A DNA stretch of 59,316 nt. It comes from DATGIQ01 sp035295665. Lineage in GTDB: Bacteria > Planctomycetota > Planctomycetia > Gemmatales > Gemmataceae. Below the pieces are notes generated by a model, which was not told the origin of the DNA, searched no databases, and worked only from the letters and a program-made list of their open reading frames with translations. The position numbers were made by a program, and so were the translations under genes. The stretch spans positions 1 through 59,316 of the forward strand of contig DATGIQ010000275.1 in the NCBI GenBank assembly GCA_035295665.1. Direction: 5' to 3'. Every line of letters begins with the position of its first letter. The stretch's first letter is position 1. Shown in pieces: positions 9,156 to 17,383 of this stretch.

Positions 9156-10595
9156 TCAAGTACGGACCGACACCGTCTGCAAATCGGCCCGCTGTCCCTC
9201 ATACGTTTCTGCAAACGCGAGCACCTTGGGATCCGGTGTGATGCCCCAAGCGGCGCAGGCTTGCCGATAAATCGCCGGCCACCAGTTTTCGTGCCGGGTC
9301 AGCCCTTGTTCTCGTACCGTCGTCCAGTTGCTGAGGATCTTCGACCAGCAGCGGTCGCCATAGTCCATCGCCTGCTTGCGGTTGCCTATCTGCGGAATGT
9401 ACCACTCGCGACCCAAGGCGGCGTGCAACACTTCGTCGGCCCAGTCGTAATCCTGGATCGTGGCCATCAGCGGAATGCCCGATTGCACGCCCAGCTCCCA
9501 TTCGTAGCGCTTGCCGGTGCGTGTCATCAGCCCTTGCTCGATGAAATACAAGACGGCGTGACGCTCCAGCGGCGTACATTCGGTGTTCAGCCGCAGCGAC
9601 CAGTTGTGCGTGATGCGGGCCTTGGTCCAATCGACACCGAGTGCCGCGAAACCGACCTCGCCGAGCATGGCATGGCGGGCTTCGTCCCACAGCTGCCGGG
9701 ACATATCTCGGTAATAGCCCCAGGGTTTTCCCTTGGTCTGGTAGATAATGCTGGCCATCATCTCCGGCACATCAATTTCGCGGAGGCGCTTGAAGAGCAT
9801 CATGAGGGCCTTGGGCTGCGGTGGGAAGTCGGGGTTGTAAATGAACGATTCGGCATTGACGCCCTGGTTCCACAGATCCTGAAACCGTTCATCACGGCGC
9901 GGCACGGGATCGTAGACGTAGCCCTTGGCGGAGTAGCGGCGTTTAACGGTTCGGTCGGATGCGGCGTCCGTCCCATCCATTCCGCCCGCGGTGGCGAGGC
10001 AATCGTCGAGCAACGTCAGCCAGGGCTGCATGGCCGAGCGCGTGGGGGCATCGACGAGGCAAGCGATGCTCTTGGTGCCGAAATCGATCATGTCCGCCAG
10101 CTCAAGACGGGCAAAACGGCACACCCGCACCGAAGGGGCATCGGCCAGCGGATTCGTCTCGGCCAAATGCTGCTGCAGCGCCGCATCGAGCGCCGGCAGC
10201 GCTTTCTCGTAAACCCCAACCAGCAGCTCCGCAGTCATCGGTGCGCCCAGGATCTCGTCAAAGAAAACTTCGAGAGCCGAATCCGGCACTTCTTCCAAGC
10301 CGAGCGGCGGTTCGCGCATTTCACCGACCCGCGTACGCAGGGCCAGGACGTGTTCGGAACAGAGATAGGCATGATGCGAGAAGCCGGTCTTGAGCTCGTA
10401 AACTGGTTCGGCGGTAATACGGGCCGTCAGGATTTCGTGGAGCCGCTGGAAGGCATAATGATAACGCTTCAGGCGAGCCACACAGGCTTGGACGCCCAAG
10501 CCCGGCTTGGCGGCCTCGGCGAGGGTAGCCAGGCCGGCCAACGTGGGCAGGCCCCGGTAGGTTGGATAATTCGCGCGGTTTTCGGATTGCGTCAT
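9156..10595 (-). CDS. Predicted ferritin-like di-iron protein, unrecognised family
   Basis: 479 residues from ATG 10595 (AGAGGAA upstream). I do not recognise the family by name. The C-terminal half shows the residue set of a di-iron four-helix bundle: Glu278 (PEMMASIIYQ), E305-ARH-308 (LWDEARHAMLGE), Glu344 (PLERHAVLYF), E388-VLH-391 (ADEVLHAALG). The N-terminal 200 residues are helical (for example LKRYHYAFQRLHEIL) with their own acidic and His residues. No signal peptide is visible, so it is probably cytoplasmic. Role is unknown; an oxidase, oxygenase or iron-binding function is an inference from the motif set only. It lies between the kinase and permease genes, separated by about 100 bases on either side. 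Confidence 0.6.
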   Translation of the reverse strand: MTQSENRANYPTYRGLPTLAGLATLAEAAKPGLGVQACVARLKRYHYAFQRLHEILTARITAEPVYELKTGFSHHAYLCSEHVLALRTRVGEMREPPLGLEEVPDSALEVFFDEILGAPMTAELLVGVYEKALPALDAALQQHLAETNPLADAPSVRVCRFARLELADMIDFGTKSIACLVDAPTRSAMQPWLTLLDDCLATAGGMDGTDAASDRTVKRRYSAKGYVYDPVPRRDERFQDLWNQGVNAESFIYNPDFPPQPKALMMLFKRLREIDVPEMMASIIYQTKGKPWGYYRDMSRQLWDEARHAMLGEVGFAALGVDWTKARITHNWSLRLNTECTPLERHAVLYFIEQGLMTRTGKRYEWELGVQSGIPLMATIQDYDWADEVLHAALGREWYIPQIGNRKQAMDYGDRCWSKILSNWTTVREQGLTRHENWWPAIYRQACAAWGITPDPKVLAFAETYEGQRADLQTVSVRT

Positions 10596-10699
10596 GGTTT
10601 CCTCTTCGCTGGAGTCGGGGTAAACTCCTGGTATTCTGGCTCTCGATGGCGTTGCAGCCAAGCCCACCTATGGTCGTAGGTGCGTCGATGAAGACGGCG

Positions 10700-13600
10700 C
10701 TACCGGGGAACCAGGTACGTCCTTGCGAGCCGGTCGTGCACACCGCGATTGGGCAGCCAAAGCACCAGACCGCCGTACAGCGGTAGCAAGAGCAAAGCGA
10801 GCCCCCAACAGACCCAGGAGAGGGCGTTCGTCCACTGGTAAAGGACGAGATTTCGGTGGGACCAAGCAGCTAACCCAACCAAGTCCAGCCAGCATGACAA
10901 GGCGAGGAGCCCGACCACCGGCAGCCACACCAAGAGAGCTCGCCAAGCGCACTGGATACGCAGGGCCTTTCGGCCATTGGAGCGCAGCAGGGCAATTCCC
11001 GCGAGCCGGAAGGTAAAACCCCCTCGAAAGATAAATGCCCAGACCACCCAGATCAGGGGGAAAGCCAGGATAAAGATGAGGAGGAATACCCAGATCACTG
11101 TCGGCATCGTTGTCAAGACAGGGTCCAAGGCATGGTTGGCAATGTGCCAGGTGGCAACGATGCGGGGATCACCGACGGGAGCAAGAGAAAAGTCTGTGAG
11201 GGCTACTCCCATCTCTTGCCAGTCCGCCTCGTTGACGTCGGTTGTTTGGCGAAGCTCGGTTGCAAGGCTGCTATCCTTCTCAATCTTTTGCTTGAGCTCC
11301 TCAGCGAGCCGGGCATCGGGGCCAACACGCTCAAGAACATGCTTAAGTCCGGCTGCCCGCGCGATTGGGTCCAGCTGGAAAAGGCTGAGGAGGAACTCTT
11401 GGCGGTTTAGATTTTGCAGTGCTTCGAGGGTTTGTTGTTCCCGTTGAATTTGGCGGGTCAACGTTACAGCTACGAGTGGCTTCAAGGTGAGGTGAAAGAG
11501 CGCGGGCATGAAAAACATCAAGAACAACGGAATGCAGAGAGCCGCGGTCAGCAGTGATAAATGGGCCACCCGCTGATCCGACGTGATCTCCAATGGCCGG
11601 TCTCGGTTGGCGGTCCATTGCGTCCGAAGCTCCTCAACCGTGCCGAAGGGAGGCAGGTCGGCCTTCAGAAGGCGGTTCAAGATCGGGGCGGCGTATTGCG
11701 GCACGGGCGCCTGGATCGGTCGCGCCGGCTGTCCCTCCGGCCGCAGGCTCCCTTCCAACATGAGCTCCGCGGTCTGTTGAAGAAGCCTTAAGGCTGCCTC
11801 ATGGTTTTCGCTTTCGGAGTGAATCACCCCATCTAGGGCCTCCGACACAAATGGGTCCACTAACTGAACGCGGCCATTGGCCTGAATCCACAGTTGATCC
11901 ACGCTCAAGGATTCCGGCAGGGTGTGATCTCGGTAGGCCGCCGCTAGCTCGTCACTGAGCTGTTCGAGGATCGGGCACGCATCGGTCCAGGATAATTTCG
12001 CTGTCTTCCGAAGGAATTCGGGCAACGGCCACCCAGCCGGAGCGATAAACGCGTCCCATTGCCGTTCCCCATGTTTGCCGCACGCCAGCCACTGGAGCCG
12101 CGTGGGACGATTCACTTCGCGCCGGGAGGCAGTCACCGCCGGTCGCGAAGGCGGTCGGAGATGGATCCAAACCTTCCGTCCCAACGCTGGATGCTGTCCC
12201 GACACAATCGTTGACTCGGCCTTCCATGAGAGCGCGCCCTGAATCCGGTAGCAGCCGATCTGCTCGGGAAGCCCTTCGGGTTGGAGCAGCGCGTGTTCCG
12301 AGGGACAATCCTGAAAGGTCCGACGTTTCTTGACCCACGGTAAGCGTACGACCCGCGTTCCACTGGCGAGCTCATGAATCCCCCGGTAGCCATTGCGCGC
12401 CCGCATGGGCACAACCATCACCAGGCCTCCGACCGCGGGGATCAACCCATAGACAAGGAATTCCTGCAATGTGTTGAGGCTTTCCGGAATGACATAAGCA
12501 AAACTTAGCACGGTGGCAGGGAAGCCAACCAGGGCGTAGAAAATGATGGTCCGAATCAGGACGCATCGGCTACCCGCGGGATGGTTGCCGTGGGCGGAAT
12601 AAACGCGCAGCCGTAACCACCGCTTGCCCAACGAACAGGCCCAGAATCCTTCCAGGAGCAAAAAGTAAAGGATCCACGGAATGGTCAAGAGAACCAGCCG
12701 TCTCCACGGATAAGAGATCGGCAAAATGCTCTCGGCCAGATCTGCATGGAAAACGAAACCCAGGGGAAAAAGGAGCCCGCAGTCAATCAAGAAAGCCGCG
12801 ATGCGAAGGACTGGCTTCCGGGCCGAAAGTTCGGCCGACAGAAACGGGAGCAGCGCGGTCCGGAATTCGTCAAGGGTTCGCCAGCGGCGGTGCCGATGCC
12901 GGTCCAACCCACGAAGCACGATCTTTTCCAGCGCGAGTGGGATCGTTGGCCGCAACGTCCGCAAGGACGGCGGCGAATCCGAGACGATTTGCGCCACTGT
13001 GGCGGCGGCATCACGGCCTTGGAAGGGGGCTCGCCCCGTGAGGAGGAAATACAGCGTTGCCGCCACGGAATACACGTCGGTCTGCTGATCAACCGCCTCT
13101 GCCTTGACCTGCTCCGGCGAAGCGTATTGCGGCGTGCCCAAGAAGGATCCCGTCTTGGTTAGGTGCTGATCGGCGACCAGAGACTTCGCCAGGCCAAAAT
13201 CGCCGACCTTCACCCGTCCATCGGGTTCGACAAAGCAATTGGAAGGTTTCACATCGCGGTGGACCACACCTAGCCGATGGGCTTCCTGCAATCCCTCAAT
13301 GACATCCATGATCTTGATGACTGCTTGCTCAACGGATAGGGGGCCGTTCTCTTTAATCAGATCCTGCAACGTCGAACCGGACATCAGCTCCATGACGATG
13401 TACGGCTGCCCGGCTTCCTCATCGGCGGCAAGCACGAAGACGCAACGCGGATGGACGATCATGCTCGCCAGCCGGCCCTCCTGACGAAAACGCTCGATGG
13501 CATCCTCAGAGGCGGCAAAGGAACCAGAAATGAGCTTCAGGGCAACGTGCCGGGTGGAGGTGTGGTCGATGGCCTCGTACACCGTGCCCATGCCGCCGCT

Positions 13601-13810
13601 GCCCAGCGGCCGAAGCAGCTCATAGCCGGCCACCCGATCCCCGACCGAGCGCTCTACCGCGGCCTCTTGGCCTGGAGGCGGCAGTGTGGCAGCGTTTGGG
13701 TCGAGGTCGATGGTGCTTTCGCGGAGAGCTTGTCCACAATAGGCGCAAAACGACGGACGGTCGCCGGCGAACTCCAGCTCACGGTGACAGGTGGGACACT
13801 CAAGCTTCAT
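10700..13810 (-). CDS. Ser/Thr protein kinase with RDD membrane module, degenerate second kinase module and second RDD-like module
   Basis: 1036 residues. A zinc ribbon (CPTCH, CAYC, residues 5-26) leads to a full Hanks-type kinase at about 63-328: Gly loop LGSGGMGTVYEA, lysine in VALKLI, HRDVKPSNC, DFGLAK, and a PEQ activation end. A hydrophobic RDD-type module follows at about 340-480. Residues about 515-740 look like a second, dead kinase domain: a loop-like IGCYRIQGAL, a VAIK-like VWIHLRP, and a catalytic-loop counterpart LSVDQLWIQANGRVQLVDPF with no HRD. A second RDD-like membrane block (FRLAGIALLRSNGRKALR) ends the protein. Start is chosen as ATG 13810 at the usual MKLECP zinc-ribbon start; a GTG at 13849 is possible. 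The upstream small gene is likely cotranscribed. Confidence 0.8.
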   Translation of the reverse strand: MKLECPTCHRELEFAGDRPSFCAYCGQALRESTIDLDPNAATLPPPGQEAAVERSVGDRVAGYELLRPLGSGGMGTVYEAIDHTSTRHVALKLISGSFAASEDAIERFRQEGRLASMIVHPRCVFVLAADEEAGQPYIVMELMSGSTLQDLIKENGPLSVEQAVIKIMDVIEGLQEAHRLGVVHRDVKPSNCFVEPDGRVKVGDFGLAKSLVADQHLTKTGSFLGTPQYASPEQVKAEAVDQQTDVYSVAATLYFLLTGRAPFQGRDAAATVAQIVSDSPPSLRTLRPTIPLALEKIVLRGLDRHRHRRWRTLDEFRTALLPFLSAELSARKPVLRIAAFLIDCGLLFPLGFVFHADLAESILPISYPWRRLVLLTIPWILYFLLLEGFWACSLGKRWLRLRVYSAHGNHPAGSRCVLIRTIIFYALVGFPATVLSFAYVIPESLNTLQEFLVYGLIPAVGGLVMVVPMRARNGYRGIHELASGTRVVRLPWVKKRRTFQDCPSEHALLQPEGLPEQIGCYRIQGALSWKAESTIVSGQHPALGRKVWIHLRPPSRPAVTASRREVNRPTRLQWLACGKHGERQWDAFIAPAGWPLPEFLRKTAKLSWTDACPILEQLSDELAAAYRDHTLPESLSVDQLWIQANGRVQLVDPFVSEALDGVIHSESENHEAALRLLQQTAELMLEGSLRPEGQPARPIQAPVPQYAAPILNRLLKADLPPFGTVEELRTQWTANRDRPLEITSDQRVAHLSLLTAALCIPLFLMFFMPALFHLTLKPLVAVTLTRQIQREQQTLEALQNLNRQEFLLSLFQLDPIARAAGLKHVLERVGPDARLAEELKQKIEKDSSLATELRQTTDVNEADWQEMGVALTDFSLAPVGDPRIVATWHIANHALDPVLTTMPTVIWVFLLIFILAFPLIWVVWAFIFRGGFTFRLAGIALLRSNGRKALRIQCAWRALLVWLPVVGLLALSCWLDLVGLAAWSHRNLVLYQWTNALSWVCWGLALLLLPLYGGLVLWLPNRGVHDRLARTYLVPR

Positions 13811-13852
13811 GGGCCGTGATCCGGTGAGCGCGGTTCCCCTCGACGGCACGAG

Positions 13853-14161
13853 TCAGGGAACCGCCTCGACCTTGCTCTGCTCATCCAGTGTTACACTGCT
13901 GAGCTCGCCATTGTCCTTGGTGAAATGGACGGTTGCCACGACGATATCGTCCTGGGGCACGCGGTCGGTGGCCAGCCCCGTGGCCAAAAAGTTCAGTTCG
14001 CGGAAGACCCCGGTGACGGTCGTCGTCCATTGCTGGAAGCCAACCCGCACCGTCTGGGTGATCCGGATCCGCTGCCCCGGCTTCAGGCTGCGGAGCACGG
14101 CCGCCAGCGCCGGGTCCACCGACCGCGTTGAGGATGGAATCGTGGCCGGAGCCTCGCTCAT
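13853..14161 (-). CDS. Small conserved-looking hypothetical protein
   Basis: 102 residues with no signal peptide and no membrane segment. Its first codon overlaps the end of ilvN by 4 bases (14158-14161), so the two are translationally coupled. The middle (LKPGQRIRITQTVRVGFQQW, then TGVFRELNFLATGLATDR) suggests a small beta-barrel; IRITQTVRVG and the later DDIVVATVHF look like strands. I do not recognise a named family. Coupling to ilvN may be only organisational. Real coding is supported by the tight overlap and by the kinase gene starting just after it. Confidence 0.65.
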   Translation of the reverse strand: MSEAPATIPSSTRSVDPALAAVLRSLKPGQRIRITQTVRVGFQQWTTTVTGVFRELNFLATGLATDRVPQDDIVVATVHFTKDNGELSSVTLDEQSKVEAVP

Positions 14162-14655
14162 AATACATCTCCCCGGCCCGGCACGCCGCGGACCAGAGCA
14201 ATCCGCCCCGTACGGGCCAACTCCAAAATGCCATAAGGCCGCATCAACGCAATAAACGCCTCGATCTTGCTCTCCTGGCCGGAGATCTCGATCATCAAAT
14301 TTTCAGGGCTGATGTCCACGACCCGGCCACGGAACATCTCGACCAGGAGGACGATTTCCGTGCGCTGTGTCGGGAAGGACTTGACCTTGATCAACATTAG
14401 GTCGCGCTCGACAAAATCCTCGCTGCTAATGTCCTGGACCGCTACGACCGTGACCACTTTATCGAGCTGTTTGCGCACTTGCTCGAGCTCGGCATCGTCG
14501 CCATGGACCACAAATGTCATGCGCGACAGGTTGGGATCCTCGGTTTCACCGACGGCCAAGCTGTCGATGTTAAAGCCCCGCGAGGCCAACATCCCCGAGA
14601 TATGAGCCAGGACGCCGGGCTGGTTTTGCACAAGCGCCGACAAAACGTGCCGCAT
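14158..14655 (-). CDS. ilvN: Acetolactate synthase small (regulatory) subunit
   Basis: Regulatory subunit of acetohydroxyacid synthase (branched-chain amino acid synthesis). It binds valine and stimulates the catalytic subunit. 165 residues, standard length. The N-terminal ACT domain is clear: MRHVLSALVQNQPGVLAHIS, then GFNIDSLAVGETEDP. The C-terminal domain follows (RTEIVLLVEMFRGRVVDISP, then IALMRPYGILELARTGRIAL). ATG 14655 is set by the family start MRHVLS and a purine-rich AGGGGGAC upstream. The catalytic subunit gene ilvB and the usual downstream ilvC are not in the window. It also may be called ilvH. Confidence 0.92.
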   Translation of the reverse strand: MRHVLSALVQNQPGVLAHISGMLASRGFNIDSLAVGETEDPNLSRMTFVVHGDDAELEQVRKQLDKVVTVVAVQDISSEDFVERDLMLIKVKSFPTQRTEIVLLVEMFRGRVVDISPENLMIEISGQESKIEAFIALMRPYGILELARTGRIALVRGVPGRGDVL

Positions 14656-14732
14656 GAGGTGTCCCCCTGGAAAAGGGGTCGAGAGTCGTTCTTCTGCGGC
14701 CAGCGGCGTCAATGCCTTGTTTTTTAATTCCG

Positions 14733-14781
14733 CGTTCTCTGCGTCTCTTGGGGAAGAGCCGCGGTGGACGCGGAGAGAACG
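14733..14781. repeat. Imperfect inverted repeat upstream of ilvN
   Basis: CGTTCTCT (14733-14740) pairs with AGAGAACG (14774-14781); GCGTC (14741-14745) with GACGC (14767-14771); and an inner CTCTT/AAGAG hairpin has a GGGG loop. It lies in the 250-base divergent region between ilvN and the M29 gene, about 80 bases before the ilvN start. No T-run follows it on either side, so it is not a standard terminator. It may be a leader structure or a dispersed repeat. Confidence 0.35.
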
Positions 14782-14904
14782 ACGCAGGCCTGAACGCCGG
14801 CCAAGCCCTCCCAACCTCTTTTCGAGTTGGAGTTGATCTTAGCGGGCCGCTGCCTATCCTTCAATCGGATGGCGTATCACACGGCCGAGGTTCGAAGTCG
14901 GAAT

Positions 14905-16029
14905 ATGAGCGAACGACGTCTGGAGAAATTGGCGGAGGTCCTGGTCCGATACAGCACCGGGGTTCGGCGGGGCGAGCTGGTCAGTCTGCACGGCCCGGTG
15001 TTGGCCGAGCCGCTGATCACCACGCTCTACCGCCAGGTGCTCCGGGCGGGTGGGCACCCAGCGGTCTATCTGGCACCGGAAGCTTGCGCGCGCATTCTGC
15101 TTCAGGAAGGGAGCCCCGAACAGCTGAGTTTTCTGAACCCGCTGGACGTCCGGGAAGTGGAGGCGGTCGATGTGGCCATCCATGTCCTGGCCAGCGAAAA
15201 CACCCGCGCCCTGACCAACATCGACCCGAGCAAGCAGGCGCTGCGCAGCAAAGCGCGCCGGCCGGCTATGGACATTTTTTTGCGCCGCGCGGCGGAGCAA
15301 AGCCTGCGTTGGGTGGCGACGCCGTTTCCTTGCCAGGCCAACGCCCAGGAAGCGGAGATGGCCCTGGAGGAATACTCCGATTTTGTGTTCGGGGCTGGCA
15401 TGCTCGATCACCCCGACCCGGCGGCGGTCTGGCAACGGTTATCCCAGCAGCAGGCGCGCGTCGTGGATTTTTTACACGGTATCCGCGAACTGCGTTTTGT
15501 CACACCTGGCGGCTCCGACCTGAAAATCGGGATTGCCGGCCGAACGTGGATCAATTGCGACGGGCACGAAAATTTTCCCGATGGCGAAGTCTTCACTGGC
15601 CCCCTTGAAGATGGCACGGAGGGCACGGTCTGTTTCGACTTCCCGACGGTGCACGGCGGAAGGGAAGTGCAGGGGGTTCGCCTGAAGTTTCGGGCTGGCC
15701 GGGTCGTGGATGCATCGGCAGCCAAGGGTGAAGAATTCCTGGTGCGGATGCTGGACCAGGACGCCGGCGCCCGTATCCTGGGCGAAGTGGCCCTCGGTTG
15801 CAACTACTCCATCACCCGCCACACCCGCAACACGCTCTTTGATGAAAAGATCGGCGGGACGTTCCACGTCGCACTTGGCTCCGCATATCCGGAAAGCGGC
15901 GGCAAGAACCATTCCGCATTGCATTGGGACATGGTTTGCGATTTGCGACGCGGTGGACGCATCGAGGCGGACGGGCGGCTAATCAGCGAAAATGGACGTT
16001 TCGTGAATTCCGATTGGCCGCAGCCGTGA
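14905..16029 (+). CDS. M29-family aminopeptidase
   Basis: Cytoplasmic metallo-aminopeptidase of family M29 (aminopeptidase T/S type) that removes N-terminal amino acids using a two-metal site. 374 residues, close to the family norm. The metal-site motifs are present: Glu in CDGHENFPDGEVFTGP (around 240), a second Glu in the GEVALG stretch, His in CNYSITRHTRNTLFDEKIGG, and His and Asp in KNHSALHWDMVCDL near the C-terminus. I chose ATG 14905 (MSERRLEKLAEVLVRYS) as this is the normal family start; an in-frame ATG at 14827 would add an unusual leader. The stop is 12 bases from the convergent kbl stop. Confidence 0.88.
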   Translation: MSERRLEKLAEVLVRYSTGVRRGELVSLHGPVLAEPLITTLYRQVLRAGGHPAVYLAPEACARILLQEGSPEQLSFLNPLDVREVEAVDVAIHVLASENTRALTNIDPSKQALRSKARRPAMDIFLRRAAEQSLRWVATPFPCQANAQEAEMALEEYSDFVFGAGMLDHPDPAAVWQRLSQQQARVVDFLHGIRELRFVTPGGSDLKIGIAGRTWINCDGHENFPDGEVFTGPLEDGTEGTVCFDFPTVHGGREVQGVRLKFRAGRVVDASAAKGEEFLVRMLDQDAGARILGEVALGCNYSITRHTRNTLFDEKIGGTFHVALGSAYPESGGKNHSALHWDMVCDLRRGGRIEADGRLISENGRFVNSDWPQP

Positions 16030-16041
16030 TGGCACGGGTCT

Positions 16042-17229
16042 CTAAATCACCCCCAGTTCCTTTCCTATCTCCGTAAACGCCCGCACCGCGTGATCCAATT
16101 GTTCCGCTGTGTGGGCGGCGGAGACTTGGATACGGATCCGCGCCTGTCCCTGCGGCACAACGGGGTAACTGAAGCCGATCACGTAGATGCCGCGTTCGAG
16201 CAGCCGGTCGGCCATCTTGCTCGCCAAGGCAGCGTCCCCGAGCATCACCGGCAGAATCGGGTGCTCTCCCGGTTTCAAGCGGAAGCCGGCCCGTTCCAGG
16301 GCCATCCGTAGCTGCCGGGCATTGGCGTGCATCCGTTCGCGGAGGTCCCGGCTATCGGCGATTAGTTCCAAGGCTTTGCGTGCGGCCATCGCGATCATGG
16401 GAGGAAGCGAATTGGAAAAGAGGTAGGGCCGCGACCGCTGCCTGAGGAACTCTACCACCTCGGCCCCGGCACACGTAAATCCGCCGGCCGCACCGCCCAG
16501 GGCTTTGCCCAGCGTGCTGGTGATCATGTCGACCCGATCCATCAAACCAAAGCGCTCCGGCGTGCCCCGCCCGTTCGCTCCCAACACTCCAGTGGCATGG
16601 CTATCATCCACCATCACGGCGGCATGGTAACGATCAGCCAGGGCGCAGATATCCGGCAGCCGAGCCATGTCCCCGTCCATCGAGAATACACCGTCGGTGG
16701 CGATCAGCCGCAATCGGCTCCCGGACGCTTCCTGTAGGCCTCGCTCCAGCTCGCCCATATCAGAGTGGCGGTAACGAAACCGCTTCGCTTTGCACAAGCG
16801 AATCCCGTCGATGATGCTGGCATGGTTGAGCTCATCGGTGAGGATCGTGTCCTGTTCGCCCAGCAGGGTCTCGAACAATCCCCCATTCGCGTCAAAGCAC
16901 GAAGTATAGAGGATGGCGTCTCCCTTGCCGAGGAAACGGGCGATCGCTTCTTCCAGTTGCTTGTGCAGCTCCTGCGTGCCGCAAATGAAGCGGACCGAAG
17001 CCAGGCCGTAGCCATAGCCGCGCAACCCTTCCTCTGCCGCGGCAAGCACGGCCGGGTGGTTTGCGAGTCCGAGATAGTTGTTGGCGCAGAAATTAATGAC
17101 CTCACGCTGGCCGACGCGGATGGCTGAAGCCTGCGGGCTCTGCAGCAACCGTTCCTGCTTGTACAGCCCGCGGGCGCGGAGGTCATCCAACTGGGAACGC
17201 AAGGATTGACGAAGCTGGGTGTCGCTCAT
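16042..17229 (-). CDS. kbl: Glycine C-acetyltransferase (2-amino-3-ketobutyrate CoA ligase)
   Basis: PLP enzyme that splits 2-amino-3-oxobutanoate with CoA into glycine and acetyl-CoA, the second step of threonine breakdown. 395 residues. Landmarks: INFCANNYLGLANHP (substrate lid), GTQELHKQLEEAIARFLG, VDDSHATGVLGANGRG with the PLP-ring Asp and His, and the Schiff-base lysine in STLGKALGGAAGG. It belongs to the alpha-oxoamine synthase family; the closely related 8-amino-7-oxononanoate synthase (BioF) is an alternative, but the LYKQERLLQSPQ start and length fit Kbl better. ATG 17229 has AGGAA 8 bases upstream. Threonine dehydrogenase is not in the window. Confidence 0.85.
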   Translation of the reverse strand: MSDTQLRQSLRSQLDDLRARGLYKQERLLQSPQASAIRVGQREVINFCANNYLGLANHPAVLAAAEEGLRGYGYGLASVRFICGTQELHKQLEEAIARFLGKGDAILYTSCFDANGGLFETLLGEQDTILTDELNHASIIDGIRLCKAKRFRYRHSDMGELERGLQEASGSRLRLIATDGVFSMDGDMARLPDICALADRYHAAVMVDDSHATGVLGANGRGTPERFGLMDRVDMITSTLGKALGGAAGGFTCAGAEVVEFLRQRSRPYLFSNSLPPMIAMAARKALELIADSRDLRERMHANARQLRMALERAGFRLKPGEHPILPVMLGDAALASKMADRLLERGIYVIGFSYPVVPQGQARIRIQVSAAHTAEQLDHAVRAFTEIGKELGVI

Positions 17230-17305
17230 GGTGTAGTTCCTGCGGACTCGTTTAAGGGCAGTCAGCCCAATGGCCGCTCAAACGGATTTCAAATCGGCTT
17301 ACAAT

Positions 17306-17353
17306 CCGGATGCGCCCGCTCGGGATGCCGCCGTCCGGCGCCGGCGCATCCGG
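17306..17353. repeat. 11-bp perfect inverted repeat between cysS and kbl
   Basis: CCGGATGCGCC (17306-17316) and GGCGCATCCGG (17343-17353) are exact reverse complements around a 26-base GC-rich spacer. It fills the short gap between the cysS stop and the kbl start on the same strand. There is no T-tract. It could be an attenuator or part of the GATGCG-type repeats seen at 29621-29682. Confidence 0.45.
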
Positions 17354-17383
17354 CTTGTGAACAGCCGGTTCGTGCACGGCCAC

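Noticed and set aside
8907..10679. 590-codon plus-strand frame
   Set aside because: Antisense to the di-iron protein gene and the permease start; no domain.
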